A DNA stretch of 38,493 nt from Herpomyces periplanetae. Taxonomy: Eukaryota > Ascomycota > Laboulbeniomycetes > Herpomycetales > Herpomycetaceae. Position numbers and translations under genes: made by a program. The notes under the pieces were generated by a model, which saw only the letters and a program-made list of their open reading frames with translations, made no database searches and was not told where the DNA came from. The stretch is taken from the NCBI GenBank assembly GCA_009733715.1, contig WMKJ01000112.1, positions 1 to 38,493 on the forward strand. The letters are read 5' to 3'. Shown one piece after another: positions 8,585 to 19,675 of the stretch (position 1 is the stretch's first letter; the number at the start of each line of letters is the position of its first letter).

Positions 8585-11500
8585 TAATAAATTTCCAGTA
8601 TACCCGGGGAAGAGGAAGGGTGAAATAACTGGAATAGATTGAACCCGACCGGACGAATAAGGCTGGATTTTGAGATGGAAAGTTTTGTCTAGATCATGGT
8701 ATACAGATTAAATGAGATGAGATAAAATCATCTTTACACAAAGGGTTACCCGGTACATGAGATGTATAGATGGTGAAATAAGGAGAATTGGTATTTTGGA
8801 AGCAGACGGACAGGCTGCATGGAAGGGAAAAGTTTCCACGTATGAAAGAGGTTTATGTGAGTGTACCTATTCACTTTAATCCCTACATGGACTCGGGAAA
8901 TGATTACGAGTAAGAGGAACACAGTATCATGGAAAGGTTTGTACTTCAGATAAAGGAGCGCACACGGCAGCTGGGTGAAGAAACCCTGGGTACTTGCACT
9001 TTTATTTGATCGAGTCATTATAGTACGGTGAGAGTAATTTCATGATGATGCAAGTTGAAAGTGTAAGGATTTACCTATTCAGGGAAATATTACCATTATG
9101 ACAGACCATACAAAAGCCTAATTGTGCTAATTGAGAAAAGCTTTGAGTTCATATACGAGTATGGTATACATGAAGACTTTCATGTGCATGCCAACACACA
9201 TGGAAGAGTGAAGCAAGGGGAATAAGTTGACTCCACTCAAACGAAATGTTTACGGGGCGAGAAGAGGAGGGTTGAACGTATAATGACGAATGAAGTTACG
9301 AGCGCAGACCAACTTGGATGCGATAAAAGTGTGGAGATTACTGACACTACGGTACGAGTAGTACTAAATATTATCTGGATACTTGTCGGTTGGTTGGTTG
9401 ATGACGAAAGAGTAGACTTGATTTTCTCGTTTAGAAGCCCTGGAATAATGGGATAATCGATTCAAATTGTGAGGAAGTTTGAACAAATGAGTATTTGGAA
9501 ATTGAAGTAGAGATATGCTAACGGATATCAAACTTCACGATCTTGATCAAGGAGAAACCCCTCAAAGTAAACACGATACAGTTTATACCATTTGCGTGAT
9601 AATGATACGGGTATAATTATATGACAAAATTTTCAATGATTATGAATTTAGAGTTGGCAGAAAATTCCCGGCTGCGGCAGGGTGATGCATTGATTAATTG
9701 GTATAACTTGGATGAGCATGTATTCGTGAGCATGATTAAATATTCCTGCTGGTATGCGAACAGTTCACGTTGAGTGGTGCAAAACCTCCGACCTTGCATA
9801 TACTTGGCTGACACGGTGTAATTGATAGACGATGAAGGAGAAAAAAGGAGAACCCGGGACTCTTGGGTCATGGAATCGTTATTTTATTTAAAATGTGACG
9901 TTAACTGGCACAAGGTAACTATTTGACCAACGAACCTATGGAATTGGGATTTAGGAGAAGTAATAGGTTTGGTGCACGGCGCGATGCAATACAGAACAAC
10001 AGAGCACAGCACCACACCACATCGTATTGCTTTGCTTCTTATCGCATCGACCGTCAAACTTCCAACGCTGCATTCGTTAACAAGACGTTCCCTTCATTAC
10101 GATGATCTGCAAAATGGCAAAAGCTAACCTGCAATTCCCATGGCCCCTTCATACTAAATTCCCTTCCATGATCAATTCTTCTCGTACTCTTTATCCCCAT
10201 ATTACATTACATTTCCTGGATCGTGATACCCGACTTCATGACTCTACATCTTTCTCCTTGTCGCACTAATCTTGCCTCAAACTTAATTTCACCTTCACCT
10301 ACTCTTCGAAGTTTTTTATTTTTACTTTTCCCTTCAACTCATTCAAATCTATCTTACGGCAAAGGGGTAACATGAAGATTTGGATTGAGCGTATCAATAT
10401 CTTCAAGTTGATAGGACTATAAGTGGAAAACTCTTAACTTATCCACTCACCTTCTCTCGAACAATTTATTCGTTACACCGCCTTTCTCCAGCACACGATC
10501 ACCTTAATGAATTATTGAAATCTTCGTATACTGGTAGTGATTGCTTCATTATACCCCTCAATTGATTGGATCGTCGTCGATCCCACTGTTTTTCCTTTTG
10601 AATTGGATACAGATTATACACCCTTAATTGCCATCTTTGGTCTCGGTCTCGGTCTCAGTCTTGGTTTCGTTATCCATCATGTTCCATTCTTCACACCCTT
10701 TGACTCGCCGCCCTCACTCCCTTGCACTCCATTCTACCCTTCACCATATCATCCACTCGTCTTGTTCACTTATTACGCTCATTTTCCTCCTTTTTCCCGT
10801 GTCATATCACGCTCGTTTTTCCCCTCTAAACTCTCGGGAACGGGGAGGAAATTCTTTTTTTATACCTCAGGAATTTTTCATTCATTAATTCTCTCCTTAT
10901 TCGTTCAACTTCTCATTCGTTTCGCTCTCCGTCAAATCATATCTTTTCCATCCACTCTTCTCATACTCACTCATCCCAATCTACTCCAATTATCACTACT
11001 TACCACTCGATCATACCTACATTGCTATGCCCTTATTTTATTTTGCAACTCAATTCGTCATGTCTTGAGCCTTTTAACCAACTCCCTTGCTTCTCTTACT
11101 CTAATTAGGTTTTACCCTCTAACATATCCTACATTCTCATCGCTCTCTAATATCCATAATTCCTTGTCCTTGACCCGTTTACTTCCGGCACCATCTATAC
11201 TCCCTCTACGTTAATCTGCATTACCCTATCTATCCACTCCTTGCCCAACTTAACTCCATAAAGCCTTGATTAATTCATACTTCACTTCATTCATACTTTT
11301 CCCTTTACCATCGTATATATATGAATATGTATATGTATATGTGTGTATATATATATATATGTACATTTATATACATATTCATACATATACATATACCTTT
11401 TATTCCTTCTCCTTACTTTAATCGTTAAACTTTCTCGTTACCTACCCGTATCAATCCTGGATATCATCCTACTATCATTTCGTACTTCCCTGCCAACTAT

Positions 11501-12092
11501 CACACCGGCTTATACTCAACTATATTGCACTAATTCTCCCTTAAACTGTGTGTGTGCGTGGGTGCGTGGATGGTAGTGTACTATGTTTGTCTCAATACTT
11601 CCCTGCTCCCTGCTTCTCACTTCACTTGATGACCCATTTCTCTAAACCTCTCCCTTTGTGTCGACTTGACCGCGCATATTTCCTTTCTCCCTCTCCATTC
11701 TTCCATTTACGCTAGTTCAACTTTCTTACATCTCTATTTCTTCTCTGTTGTCCCCTTCCCCATGACCTTGAGTATACGTAACCTTTACTCGCTCATTGCT
11801 AATTCCTCACGATCAATTAGTTTATTTTCCTCCCGCTTATCACCATAATGACTTATCACCATTTAAACTTTTACTCATTCAAACTCTTTAATTCGTTCAA
11901 CTTAATCGCCCCATCATCTTCCTTTCTCTTTATTATACTATTATCTACACCACTACACCCTCATTGTCCTATCTAGGCTGCTAAGTCGTCTTCCCCTCCT
12001 GCGGCTGCATTGTCACTTTTTCCCTTCTTTTTATCCCTTGTGATCAATATACATGCCGGAATTTACCAAATCGTTTTTTACCAAAATCTACC
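8585..12092. other. Long intergenic region with a purine-to-pyrimidine switch
   Basis: 3.5 kb with no supported gene. From the SPB4 stop to about 9.9 kb the plus strand is rich in purines; from about 10.1 kb to the next start codon it is strongly rich in pyrimidines. Open frames here (for example plus 10537-11214, which starts at GTG) come from this bias: they are built of Ser, Leu, Phe, Pro and Thr with no domain. A 57-codon frame at 9283-9456 holds one hydrophobic segment but no clear family. The pyrimidine half may be the long promoter and leader of the gene at 12093. The purine half would be pyrimidine-rich if read leftward and might mark an antisense or non-coding transcript. Confidence 0.5.
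11313..11390. repeat. AT-rich inverted repeat able to form a hairpin or cruciform
   Basis: Arms 11313-11334 and 11369-11390 are 22 bases long and complementary at 21 positions (mismatch at 11319/11384), around a 34-base loop made mostly of alternating TA and GT. The sequence is a TA/TG dinucleotide tract, so the symmetry may have arisen by simple-repeat expansion. It lies about 700 bases ahead of the gene at 12093. Confidence 0.8.
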
Positions 12093-15000
12093 ATGACTTC
12101 TACTTCTCCCTCTTCCACCCTGCCGAACCATTCAGATTCTCAATCTATCGCTACCCGTGATTTTGAGAATAAATCGCTAACTCATTCTCCACGTCACAGT
12201 CGTTCCGTTACTATTTCTATTTCTACTACGACCACTTCAACTTCACCGCAATGCGCTACCACAGATCCTTCATTACTATCCCCAACGTCTGCTTCTATTC
12301 CTCCCTCACTTTCACCTTTTGATCCCCCTCCGGCTTACGTTGCGCTAGCTGCTGCTTCACAAATCGTTACTGATGATTATCACGCTACCTATCAATCATC
12401 TTCCGATCCTTCAAAACTCGTTGTATTGTCAGAAGAAGCCCTTTCTCTGTTAAATTCTTACCTGGACTACATTCTTTACGCCATTCTTGCTTCAGCTCGC
12501 TGTGCACGACTTTCAGCATTACGTCCCGCTATCGTTGAAGTTCTCAAGTCAAAATTGGCTCGTAACGCTGTCGCTGTAGCCGATGAAGAATTAACTGATT
12601 TACTTGCCGGTGGTGTTGCCAGTGATTACGATGATTCTGAATCCGATTCCCTTCAACTTCCCCCTTCTGGTTCGGCAAAACAAGCAACAACTGTATCAAC
12701 TACCACGGCCCCTCCAATCTCATCCCCAGCTACTCCATCTTGTGATTTAAATGCCCTCTTTCGCTGTACCCGTGTTCGAGTAATGGTTTATACTCGTTTG
12801 GGCGAATTAGAAGATGAAGATGAAGAACTGTACCTGCAAACCATTGCTAACTCCGGTTTCTTATCACATACACACATATCAGGCGCTTTTGCTATTTACC
12901 TTACATCCATACTCGAGTACATAGCTGAAAAAACTCTCATCATATCAGGGAAATACGCTTTCGCACGTTTAGCTGCGCATCAACCTCTACCGTCACCGTC
13001 GTTGGAAGCGACAGATTCTTCACCTCACCGCATCATTGTTGAGGGACATGACTTTGAAAAGCTTGCTTTCAGCTCTACGCTCGGACGGTTGTACCGTACA
13101 TGGCGTATTCGCGTGCGCTCGTCCAACATTCAATCCCCCCTTCACCGTCCATCCTTTCCATTGTCAAGTCGAACATCATCTGAGCAAAGTTCCAACGCCG
13201 GCGCATGCGAGAGTTACATCTCGGCATCAAGCTCCACTCACGGTGACTATAAGCCCGATTTATCACCACCTGGACGGCATTCCCCAACCTTCAATTATAA
13301 TGCGCATAATATTAACGGTAATGGTAACGGTAACAGTCATCATTCTAATCTTAGCCACGACGAAGACGACGACGAAAACGATGATTTTGCTTTTACACCA
13401 AAATCCCTTCAATCAGCATCATCTCGTTCTGCACCCGCTCGTTCACGTAGCACATCGTTATCAAATCTCCCAAATTTACTCAAACCTTCACCATCGACCC
13501 CGCTGAACTTAATTCGCAACCAATGGCCTTTGAACTTTCCCGATCCACAGACACCCCATGATAATCTAGAAACCCCCGACCTTATTTGCCATCAACTTCC
13601 CGTTCGCCCTTCATCATCGTGCTCATGGAGATCGTTCGTTGTTTGTGAGACTCGTCCACCCTTGTGTTCAATTCGTCAGGTTAAATCTGAATCTATGCTA
13701 CACAGACGACGGTATAACGATGTCACAGTATTGGATGAGTACGATCCACTACTATCAGCCGGATTCTTTTCATCAGTCTCCAAGGGACCCGTTCACTCTT
13801 TAACCGGCTCGCTTGTGTCATCTCCTGTTCGTGCTGGCAGTAGAGAAACTGCAAATAAAACTTCCATCTTTTGCCTTGACGAAGAAGATAGTTGTTTTCC
13901 TATGGAGATTTCACTTCAAAGAATCTTCATGGATTCACCAACCATTTCACCGAATTACGTACTAACACCGTCCGATAAAACGGTCGTTTATCATGCTAAT
14001 GATGCCGGTCAAACGTCCTCCGAAACTGCATCATTTGGTGTGGTATCCGCTGATGAGGATATGCAAGATGCTTTGGCGTGTAATTCGATTGCCCTGTCAC
14101 ACGTTCTTCCTTCATTACCTGACCCTAATTCATTACCGAATGATCACACTTCCACCATACAGTTTAACGGTATTACAACATTAACTGAGTCTTCATCATT
14201 GTCGCTTGAAGCTCCACAATCACATCTTGAAACGCCTGTTCACGCCGTGTCGACTACGTCGACAGCCGAATCATCTGGATTTGATTCACTTGACGATTCA
14301 TCACACAACGGACTATCACCCAAAACATCTAATTTCTCGGCCTTGAATCAAACTGACCCTTCAGTCTCGTCTGTTAATACCTCCACTCTTACCGATCCTC
14401 CTGGCAATCTTCTGGAGCGGTCCGCGTCATCTTGCAAATTGTCTGAAACTCTCGTTACTGACGGTCATGGTAAACCGACTTGCGATAAGTTGACCGACAA
14501 TAACACCAACCTTTCACCATGCTCATCAGTCTCCACAAGTTCTGCGCTTACTGCATCATCTGAGCCACCTCAGGGTTATGCTAGTCAATATAACAATGTG
14601 TCTCCCGCACCCTCAATCCATGTTGTGCCTGCTCCTGCTTCGGTTATTGCGGATAGTTCAACTGACCGATGGCAGTCTGCAACCACTCGGATCGATCCGT
14701 TAGAATCAATTTTCGAGCATTCACTTGACAGTCAGGCTCTACGGACTAGCATTATTAGTGACAAGATCATCTCATCATCCCCCGATAGGTCGACGACACC
14801 CACTTCTTTTGCCCATGGGAAACTTCCCCCAACGGATACAGTTTCTGATGTCACGGAATCCCCTTCTAGTTTGCAATGCTTAAGTTCACTTTTACCATGT
14901 AGTTCCAAGGCACCCGAGTTACCCCAGTCTATACTGTTGGCGTCAAGTTCATCAAGTATTACCAATCTATCGTTTACACGTCAATTGTCCAACAGCAGCC

Positions 15001-17246
15001 GTCGGTTCAATTCAGCGTCAACCTCATACATTATACACGATAATCATACGGATATTTCACCTACGAATTCTTCAAGTGAATCTTCAAAATCTCACAACTC
15101 AACCTTAGCACAATCTACGGTTTGCAATGCCGCAAGTTCAGTACCCATTCGCTTGAAAAATTCTCGAAGTAGCAGCGGTGGGGGAGGTCATGTAGGACAT
15201 ACACTATTTTCACGGGGTCTGGATCCAAAACAATCGTGTGAAGAACGTGAACGAGACTTTGACACATTTGTTAAAAGTCGTAATACTGTTAAGCTAAAAC
15301 TGGTATCCCCTTCAATGCTTGATATTGGAGCTGATGAAGTATTATTGCATGATTCAAGTACAGCAGCAACTACTGCAAAGCCTGTTAGCGTGAGCCGATC
15401 ATTCTCAATTCGTAAGGCATTTTCACCGGCTACTGCGTGCAATAAATTGAGTAAGGATTACCCTTCCAACGATCCGGGAAATGGGATTGCTTCACGTAAC
15501 ACTTATGTTGAATCAGTATCGACGGCCTCAATTTTTTCGAGTTCGAGTATTAACGCTAACGTGGGCCGGGTAGCAGCTTGTAGAACTCAGCCTAAAGGAA
15601 CTAGTGGTACTTTAGTATCCCGTAAACCTTCTACTAAAGGCTGCACAATGATTGCTCGGGAACCCAGGGTACAAACGGAATCTTTACGTGATTTTGCTGA
15701 GTTTATTCGCTCAACAGGACCAGCTTTACTTGATAAATCGTACAAGACGGTTTCAAGTAAAAAATCTCGTTCTAGCATGGTATATCGGTCTAATTCTAAG
15801 TTTTCTCGTCCAAGATCGCCCACCCCATTAGCTATGCGCTCCTCAGGACTTAGTTCTACCAAACGGAAGTCTTCCATCTTGGGCACGCCCATGGAGCCGC
15901 GAAGCGCTATTGTGTCCGCTACAGATAATACAGCGTTAATAGATTTTATACGTCAAGGACCGCCTGCGTCTAATGATGATCCTCATCATATTCCCCGGTG
16001 CGTTGCTCCGTTTAGAAGTACCTTTGATTCAGATCAGTTTGAAGAACTTGGGACTACCCGAGCATTTTCTACCAATGATTCATCGTTGCCGTTTTTTTCA
16101 TCTATTGACATTAAATTGTCTGGTTTTTCCAATGCAGATCAATTTATCGAACAGTCTCGATCGGCCCAACTTCAAGCTGGCGCACCTCACGACTGGTCAA
16201 ACAGTAGCTGCGGCGTGACTACACGAATCACCACTAACATTAAAGCGTCACCTACGTCCAATCGAGCCGCAAGTTCAGAAAAGCGACTTCGAGACCGTTT
16301 AGATGCTCTCGATGAAGGAATGTGTCGTAAAGATTCCATTTCGGGAAATCCTTCTCATATCAACCAACCTAGCACAACGGGAGGTTCATCACATCATCAT
16401 CACCATCACCATCATCAGAATCAACAAATTGGAAAAACGGCTTTACCGCAGTTAAATTATCGATCATCAGTGGGGTTTCGTACAACACGCGAAGAAAGTT
16501 TAATTGACTTTTTACGCAATGTTCCTCCTCCAAATTGTAATGCACCGGCACCACTAGAGTCGGGCATGGACGATGAAACTTTTAAAACTAAATCCCGTGG
16601 TTTTAAATTCGCCAGACGTGCTGCAACGTACTCAACATCGGTATTCGCAAAGGGTGGTTCGGTTAACAATGTAACTTCAGCATCGTCGACAAGGCCCAAC
16701 GTGCATAATTCACCGTCTGCAGGTAAGAATAACCTGCATCGACGAATCTCTAATAGCCTTTCCGGCCAAAATCATTCCGGGGTATTTCGCTTTCATTTCT
16801 TAAGGGGCTCACCTTACATTTCACGTTCACATCACTCACCTGTTCCTTACAGCGTGCCAGAGTCACCTCCCGAAACTGCTTCGATTCCACCTTATGTTAA
16901 ATCCGCCAAAGCCGTTAATACTACTGCTTCCACTACCATTACGAGTCCAGTTAGCGGAGACCAAAATAAATTCAATTCTTCCTTGGTCTCAGATTCCGCT
17001 ACGTCCGTATGCACGAACCGTCCAATTAGCTCACGTCCCTTGGACTCTATGAATCAGAGTTCATCGTCCAGTAATTTACCTTCATCTGGATTGTCACCCC
17101 GAAACCGGAATACTTCACAAATTTCCACATCGTCAGATTCAACTACAACCGTTAAACACGGTTTGTCTAGGAGTTCTGAGAGTAACAGTAACGGCAGCGG
17201 TTTACTACCAGCTCTTCGTATTAAGAGCTTTCGTGTAAGGAAGTAA
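12093..17246 (+). CDS. Large serine-rich protein with split H2A-like domain and DFIR..PP motifs
   Basis: 1717 residues, one exon, mostly disordered Ser/Thr/Pro-rich sequence. Two ordered blocks lie near the N-terminus. Residues about 113-172 form helices around LSALRPAIVEVL. After an acidic insert, residues 267-290 contain AIYLTSILEYIAEK, close to the H2A alpha-2 helix VYLTAVLEYLAAE, and about 313-336 RIIVEGHDFEKLA...LGRLY resembles the H2A RIIPRHLQLAI...LNKLL segment. The C-terminal half has three copies of a short motif: DFAEFIRSTGP (1200-1210), LIDFIRQGPP (1282-1291) and LIDFLRNVPPP (1470-1480). There is also a run of eight His (1434-1441). I recall this combination from uncharacterised fungal proteins but know of no function. 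The ATG at 12093 is the first in frame. Chromatin or scaffold roles are guesses. Confidence 0.85.
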   Translation: MTSTSPSSTLPNHSDSQSIATRDFENKSLTHSPRHSRSVTISISTTTTSTSPQCATTDPSLLSPTSASIPPSLSPFDPPPAYVALAAASQIVTDDYHATYQSSSDPSKLVVLSEEALSLLNSYLDYILYAILASARCARLSALRPAIVEVLKSKLARNAVAVADEELTDLLAGGVASDYDDSESDSLQLPPSGSAKQATTVSTTTAPPISSPATPSCDLNALFRCTRVRVMVYTRLGELEDEDEELYLQTIANSGFLSHTHISGAFAIYLTSILEYIAEKTLIISGKYAFARLAAHQPLPSPSLEATDSSPHRIIVEGHDFEKLAFSSTLGRLYRTWRIRVRSSNIQSPLHRPSFPLSSRTSSEQSSNAGACESYISASSSTHGDYKPDLSPPGRHSPTFNYNAHNINGNGNGNSHHSNLSHDEDDDENDDFAFTPKSLQSASSRSAPARSRSTSLSNLPNLLKPSPSTPLNLIRNQWPLNFPDPQTPHDNLETPDLICHQLPVRPSSSCSWRSFVVCETRPPLCSIRQVKSESMLHRRRYNDVTVLDEYDPLLSAGFFSSVSKGPVHSLTGSLVSSPVRAGSRETANKTSIFCLDEEDSCFPMEISLQRIFMDSPTISPNYVLTPSDKTVVYHANDAGQTSSETASFGVVSADEDMQDALACNSIALSHVLPSLPDPNSLPNDHTSTIQFNGITTLTESSSLSLEAPQSHLETPVHAVSTTSTAESSGFDSLDDSSHNGLSPKTSNFSALNQTDPSVSSVNTSTLTDPPGNLLERSASSCKLSETLVTDGHGKPTCDKLTDNNTNLSPCSSVSTSSALTASSEPPQGYASQYNNVSPAPSIHVVPAPASVIADSSTDRWQSATTRIDPLESIFEHSLDSQALRTSIISDKIISSSPDRSTTPTSFAHGKLPPTDTVSDVTESPSSLQCLSSLLPCSSKAPELPQSILLASSSSSITNLSFTRQLSNSSRRFNSASTSYIIHDNHTDISPTNSSSESSKSHNSTLAQSTVCNAASSVPIRLKNSRSSSGGGGHVGHTLFSRGLDPKQSCEERERDFDTFVKSRNTVKLKLVSPSMLDIGADEVLLHDSSTAATTAKPVSVSRSFSIRKAFSPATACNKLSKDYPSNDPGNGIASRNTYVESVSTASIFSSSSINANVGRVAACRTQPKGTSGTLVSRKPSTKGCTMIAREPRVQTESLRDFAEFIRSTGPALLDKSYKTVSSKKSRSSMVYRSNSKFSRPRSPTPLAMRSSGLSSTKRKSSILGTPMEPRSAIVSATDNTALIDFIRQGPPASNDDPHHIPRCVAPFRSTFDSDQFEELGTTRAFSTNDSSLPFFSSIDIKLSGFSNADQFIEQSRSAQLQAGAPHDWSNSSCGVTTRITTNIKASPTSNRAASSEKRLRDRLDALDEGMCRKDSISGNPSHINQPSTTGGSSHHHHHHHHQNQQIGKTALPQLNYRSSVGFRTTREESLIDFLRNVPPPNCNAPAPLESGMDDETFKTKSRGFKFARRAATYSTSVFAKGGSVNNVTSASSTRPNVHNSPSAGKNNLHRRISNSLSGQNHSGVFRFHFLRGSPYISRSHHSPVPYSVPESPPETASIPPYVKSAKAVNTTASTTITSPVSGDQNKFNSSLVSDSATSVCTNRPISSRPLDSMNQSSSSSNLPSSGLSPRNRNTSQISTSSDSTTTVKHGLSRSSESNSNGSGLLPALRIKSFRVRK

Positions 17247-17727
17247 TGGATTTTAACATTAAAATAATTATCGTGATGTTTTACTTTTTGAAGCTTATTT
17301 AAACTGTACCTTTGTAGTTTTGTTTTTCATGTGTCTAGGTACCTTTCGACAAATCGGTTCCCCATATCTTTTAAATATTTTTGTATTATCCTCCTAAACT
17401 AACATGCCGTATGATTCACTTTGCCTTTCTAAATGAGTGATGGATTGTACAGTGCTTTAACATTTTGCTTAACCGTGTAATCGGTGAACCTTGTGTCCCT
17501 CAAACCATTTGTTCATTCTTAAATCTTTATACCTTTCCCTGAAACAGGCTAGCTCTCGTTTGCAACATTTACTGCTCAAGCACTGAAAGACCCGTGACTC
17601 TCAGCGGTGATAACGGACACTGTGTTGGGATGTTTAATCCTTAAGGCTTAATCCAAAACCGTATTAATCTTGCCGTTCATCCGTTATTCCATCTAATTTT
17701 TTCCTTGCACCAGGTAAGCATTATATT
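17247..17727. other. Intergenic, upstream of AIM24
   Basis: 481 bases between two plus-strand genes, holding the 3' end of one and the promoter of the next. A CAGGTAAGC at 17711-17719, just before the chosen AIM24 ATG, looks like a good donor and could belong to an upstream untranslated or coding exon. Nothing else stands out. Confidence 0.45.
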
Positions 17728-19126
17728 ATGGAGAAAGATTATTCACATGGTACGTTAGGCTTTTTCATTGTCCTGAAGAGAGACTCTTTGATGATACCCC
17801 GGTTCGGCTGTTTACGTGTAAAATTCGTTTGTCAACCTGTTCACAGCTATCATGTAAAAGAGCCAACAGTCTAATTTGGGGCATACTTTACGGTTTGCAT
17901 GCTTGTGCACAAGTATACATCGTTGAATAGATGAACTAATCCTAAATTTTCACATGGTTTTATCAAGCTCATGATGCACCTTATCCGACTACACCATATC
18001 AAACGGGACCTTCACAAAGTTATACCGAATCATCACTCTACCAAGCATCACCGCCGGGTAAGTTGTATTGCTTGTAGAACGTTCGTTAAAATGTACACCA
18101 TTCACAGTACCTACTAATCAGCAAACGGTAATCTAGATTACTCCAACTTTCAAGATGAAGTAGGATCGTTTAACGGTGGTAATTTTCGCATCAGTCATCG
18201 CGACTGTAATAGCGTTTTAACAATTCAACTGTCTATGGGTTGTCCAATCCTTGCCCGAAGAGGTAAAACTATTCACTCTTTTATGTACCATATATATATA
18301 CCTGCACTGTTCGAAGTGAGGTACGAATAATTAGTACAAAGCTCAATCTCTAACCCAAGTATGAATGGTTGTACGCAAAAACATATTTTACATACAGGCG
18401 CTATGATTGCCATGAGCACATCTATTTCTGTTAAAGGAGCTGTTAGCATGAGCCTTAAGAAATTTATCGCTGGAACACCGGCCAAAACTATTTTTACAGG
18501 GCCGGGAGAATTAATTCTTGCGCCAAATTTCTTTGGGGATGTTACCGTGTTAACTTTAACGGGAACGGAAACTTGGTACATTGGTAAAGATTCCTTTCTC
18601 GCGTCTACACAAGGTATACAAAAGGATCTTAAGCGGCAAAGTTTGGGAAAAGCTATGTTTTCGGGGGAAGGGCTCTTCGTTTTCAATGTTACGGGCTCAG
18701 GAACTATCTGGATAACCAGTACAGGAGCTATACTCCGCAAATGTGTACGTTTCCTGGCATACCAAATACTATAGTTGTGTGTCTACTTATTTCATTTATC
18801 ATGGTATTATATATTAAAGCTGACACTTTTTAACCCATATTTCAACAGTTACAGCCTGGTGAAGAGTACATTATCGATAATGGTCACCTGGTAGCATGGA
18901 ATTGCCCGTATCAAATTGAGCATGGAACCAGCGGAGGAATTATGTCGGGCATATCAACGGGTGAAGGTCTAGTTTGCAAATTTCGAGGTAAGTTCTACGA
19001 TTGAATAATTCACCATGGACAACTAGAACGCCATTAACGTTTAGTATAGGCCCAGGCCTAATTTTCTTTCAAAGTAGAAATCTCATTAATCTTGTAACGA
19101 CAATTAATACATACGGGCAAACGTAG
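17728..19126 (+). CDS. AIM24: AIM24 family mitochondrial protein
   Basis: Member of the Aim24/TIGR00266 beta-sandwich family; yeast Aim24 is a mitochondrial inner-membrane protein linked to MICOS and respiratory organisation. Six exons fit frame and splice sites: 17728-17749, 17968-18057, 18137-18262, 18398-18744, 18849-18987 and 19050-19126, giving 266 residues. The introns are 218, 79, 135, 104 and 62 nt, with donors GTACGT, GTAAGT, GTAAAA, GTACGT and GTAAGT. Family landmarks are [49 protein letters not shown] and [18 protein letters not shown]. The N-terminal 30 residues are Pro/Tyr/Gln-rich with no clear mitochondrial presequence. The first exon encodes only seven and a third codons, so the start is the weakest point; an upstream donor at 17713 allows another arrangement. 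It converges on ALG13. Confidence 0.85.
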
Positions 19127-19675
19127 ATTTAGTGGTCTCCTTCACCATTAAGTGTATTAGCCTTGTCCGATTTTACTTTTGTTAAGAGCGTTTGGAACTG
19201 GTAATTGAGCACGTTGATTTCGAGAATATTTACTATTACCTAGGGTAATTGTAATATTCGATTGAATACATAATATCAACATGAAATTTTTTTGACTGTG
19301 CTAATTGTAGCATCTAAAATGTAAATTTACTAGTTTGTCATTTTGTAGTTAACATTATTCCGGTGCATAACAATTTCTTAAGTATATTATACATGCGTAG
19401 ACTTAGTGGGATAATTATTATGTTACGATAAACTATTTATACGATACAACGATCAATAAACTCATGGCGGTTGTAGAGCGATAAGGTTGATTGTAATCCA
19501 GGTACAAAGTCAATCAAAAAAGCCCATTTCATCACTTAAACACCGGGGAAAACTTGCTGTTGTTTCATGGCTATTAACAGGTGGCCATGCTAATTGGAGC
19601 CTTTGTAAACGTTCAGACGTTGAAAGTGAATTAGGCAGGTCACTAAATTAGTATTGGTTAGTGAATAAATCAAGT
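19127..19675. other. Intergenic between convergent AIM24 and ALG13
   Basis: 549 AT-rich bases holding the 3' ends of both genes. No open frame with a family match and no RNA gene recognised. Confidence 0.5.

Noticed and set aside
9283-9456. 57-codon plus-strand frame with a hydrophobic VRVVLNIIWILVGWLV segment
   Set aside because: The segment briefly recalls the start of YccF-type membrane domains, but the rest does not follow the family and no splice continuation was found.
10537-11214. 225-codon plus-strand open frame starting with GTG
   Set aside because: It lies in pyrimidine-rich sequence, is built from Ser/Leu/Phe/Pro/Thr with no domain, has no ATG at its start and overlaps another open frame of the same kind.
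18273-18740. 155-codon minus-strand frame
   Set aside because: It is the antisense shadow of AIM24 exon 4, whose plus-strand reading gives clear family sequence.
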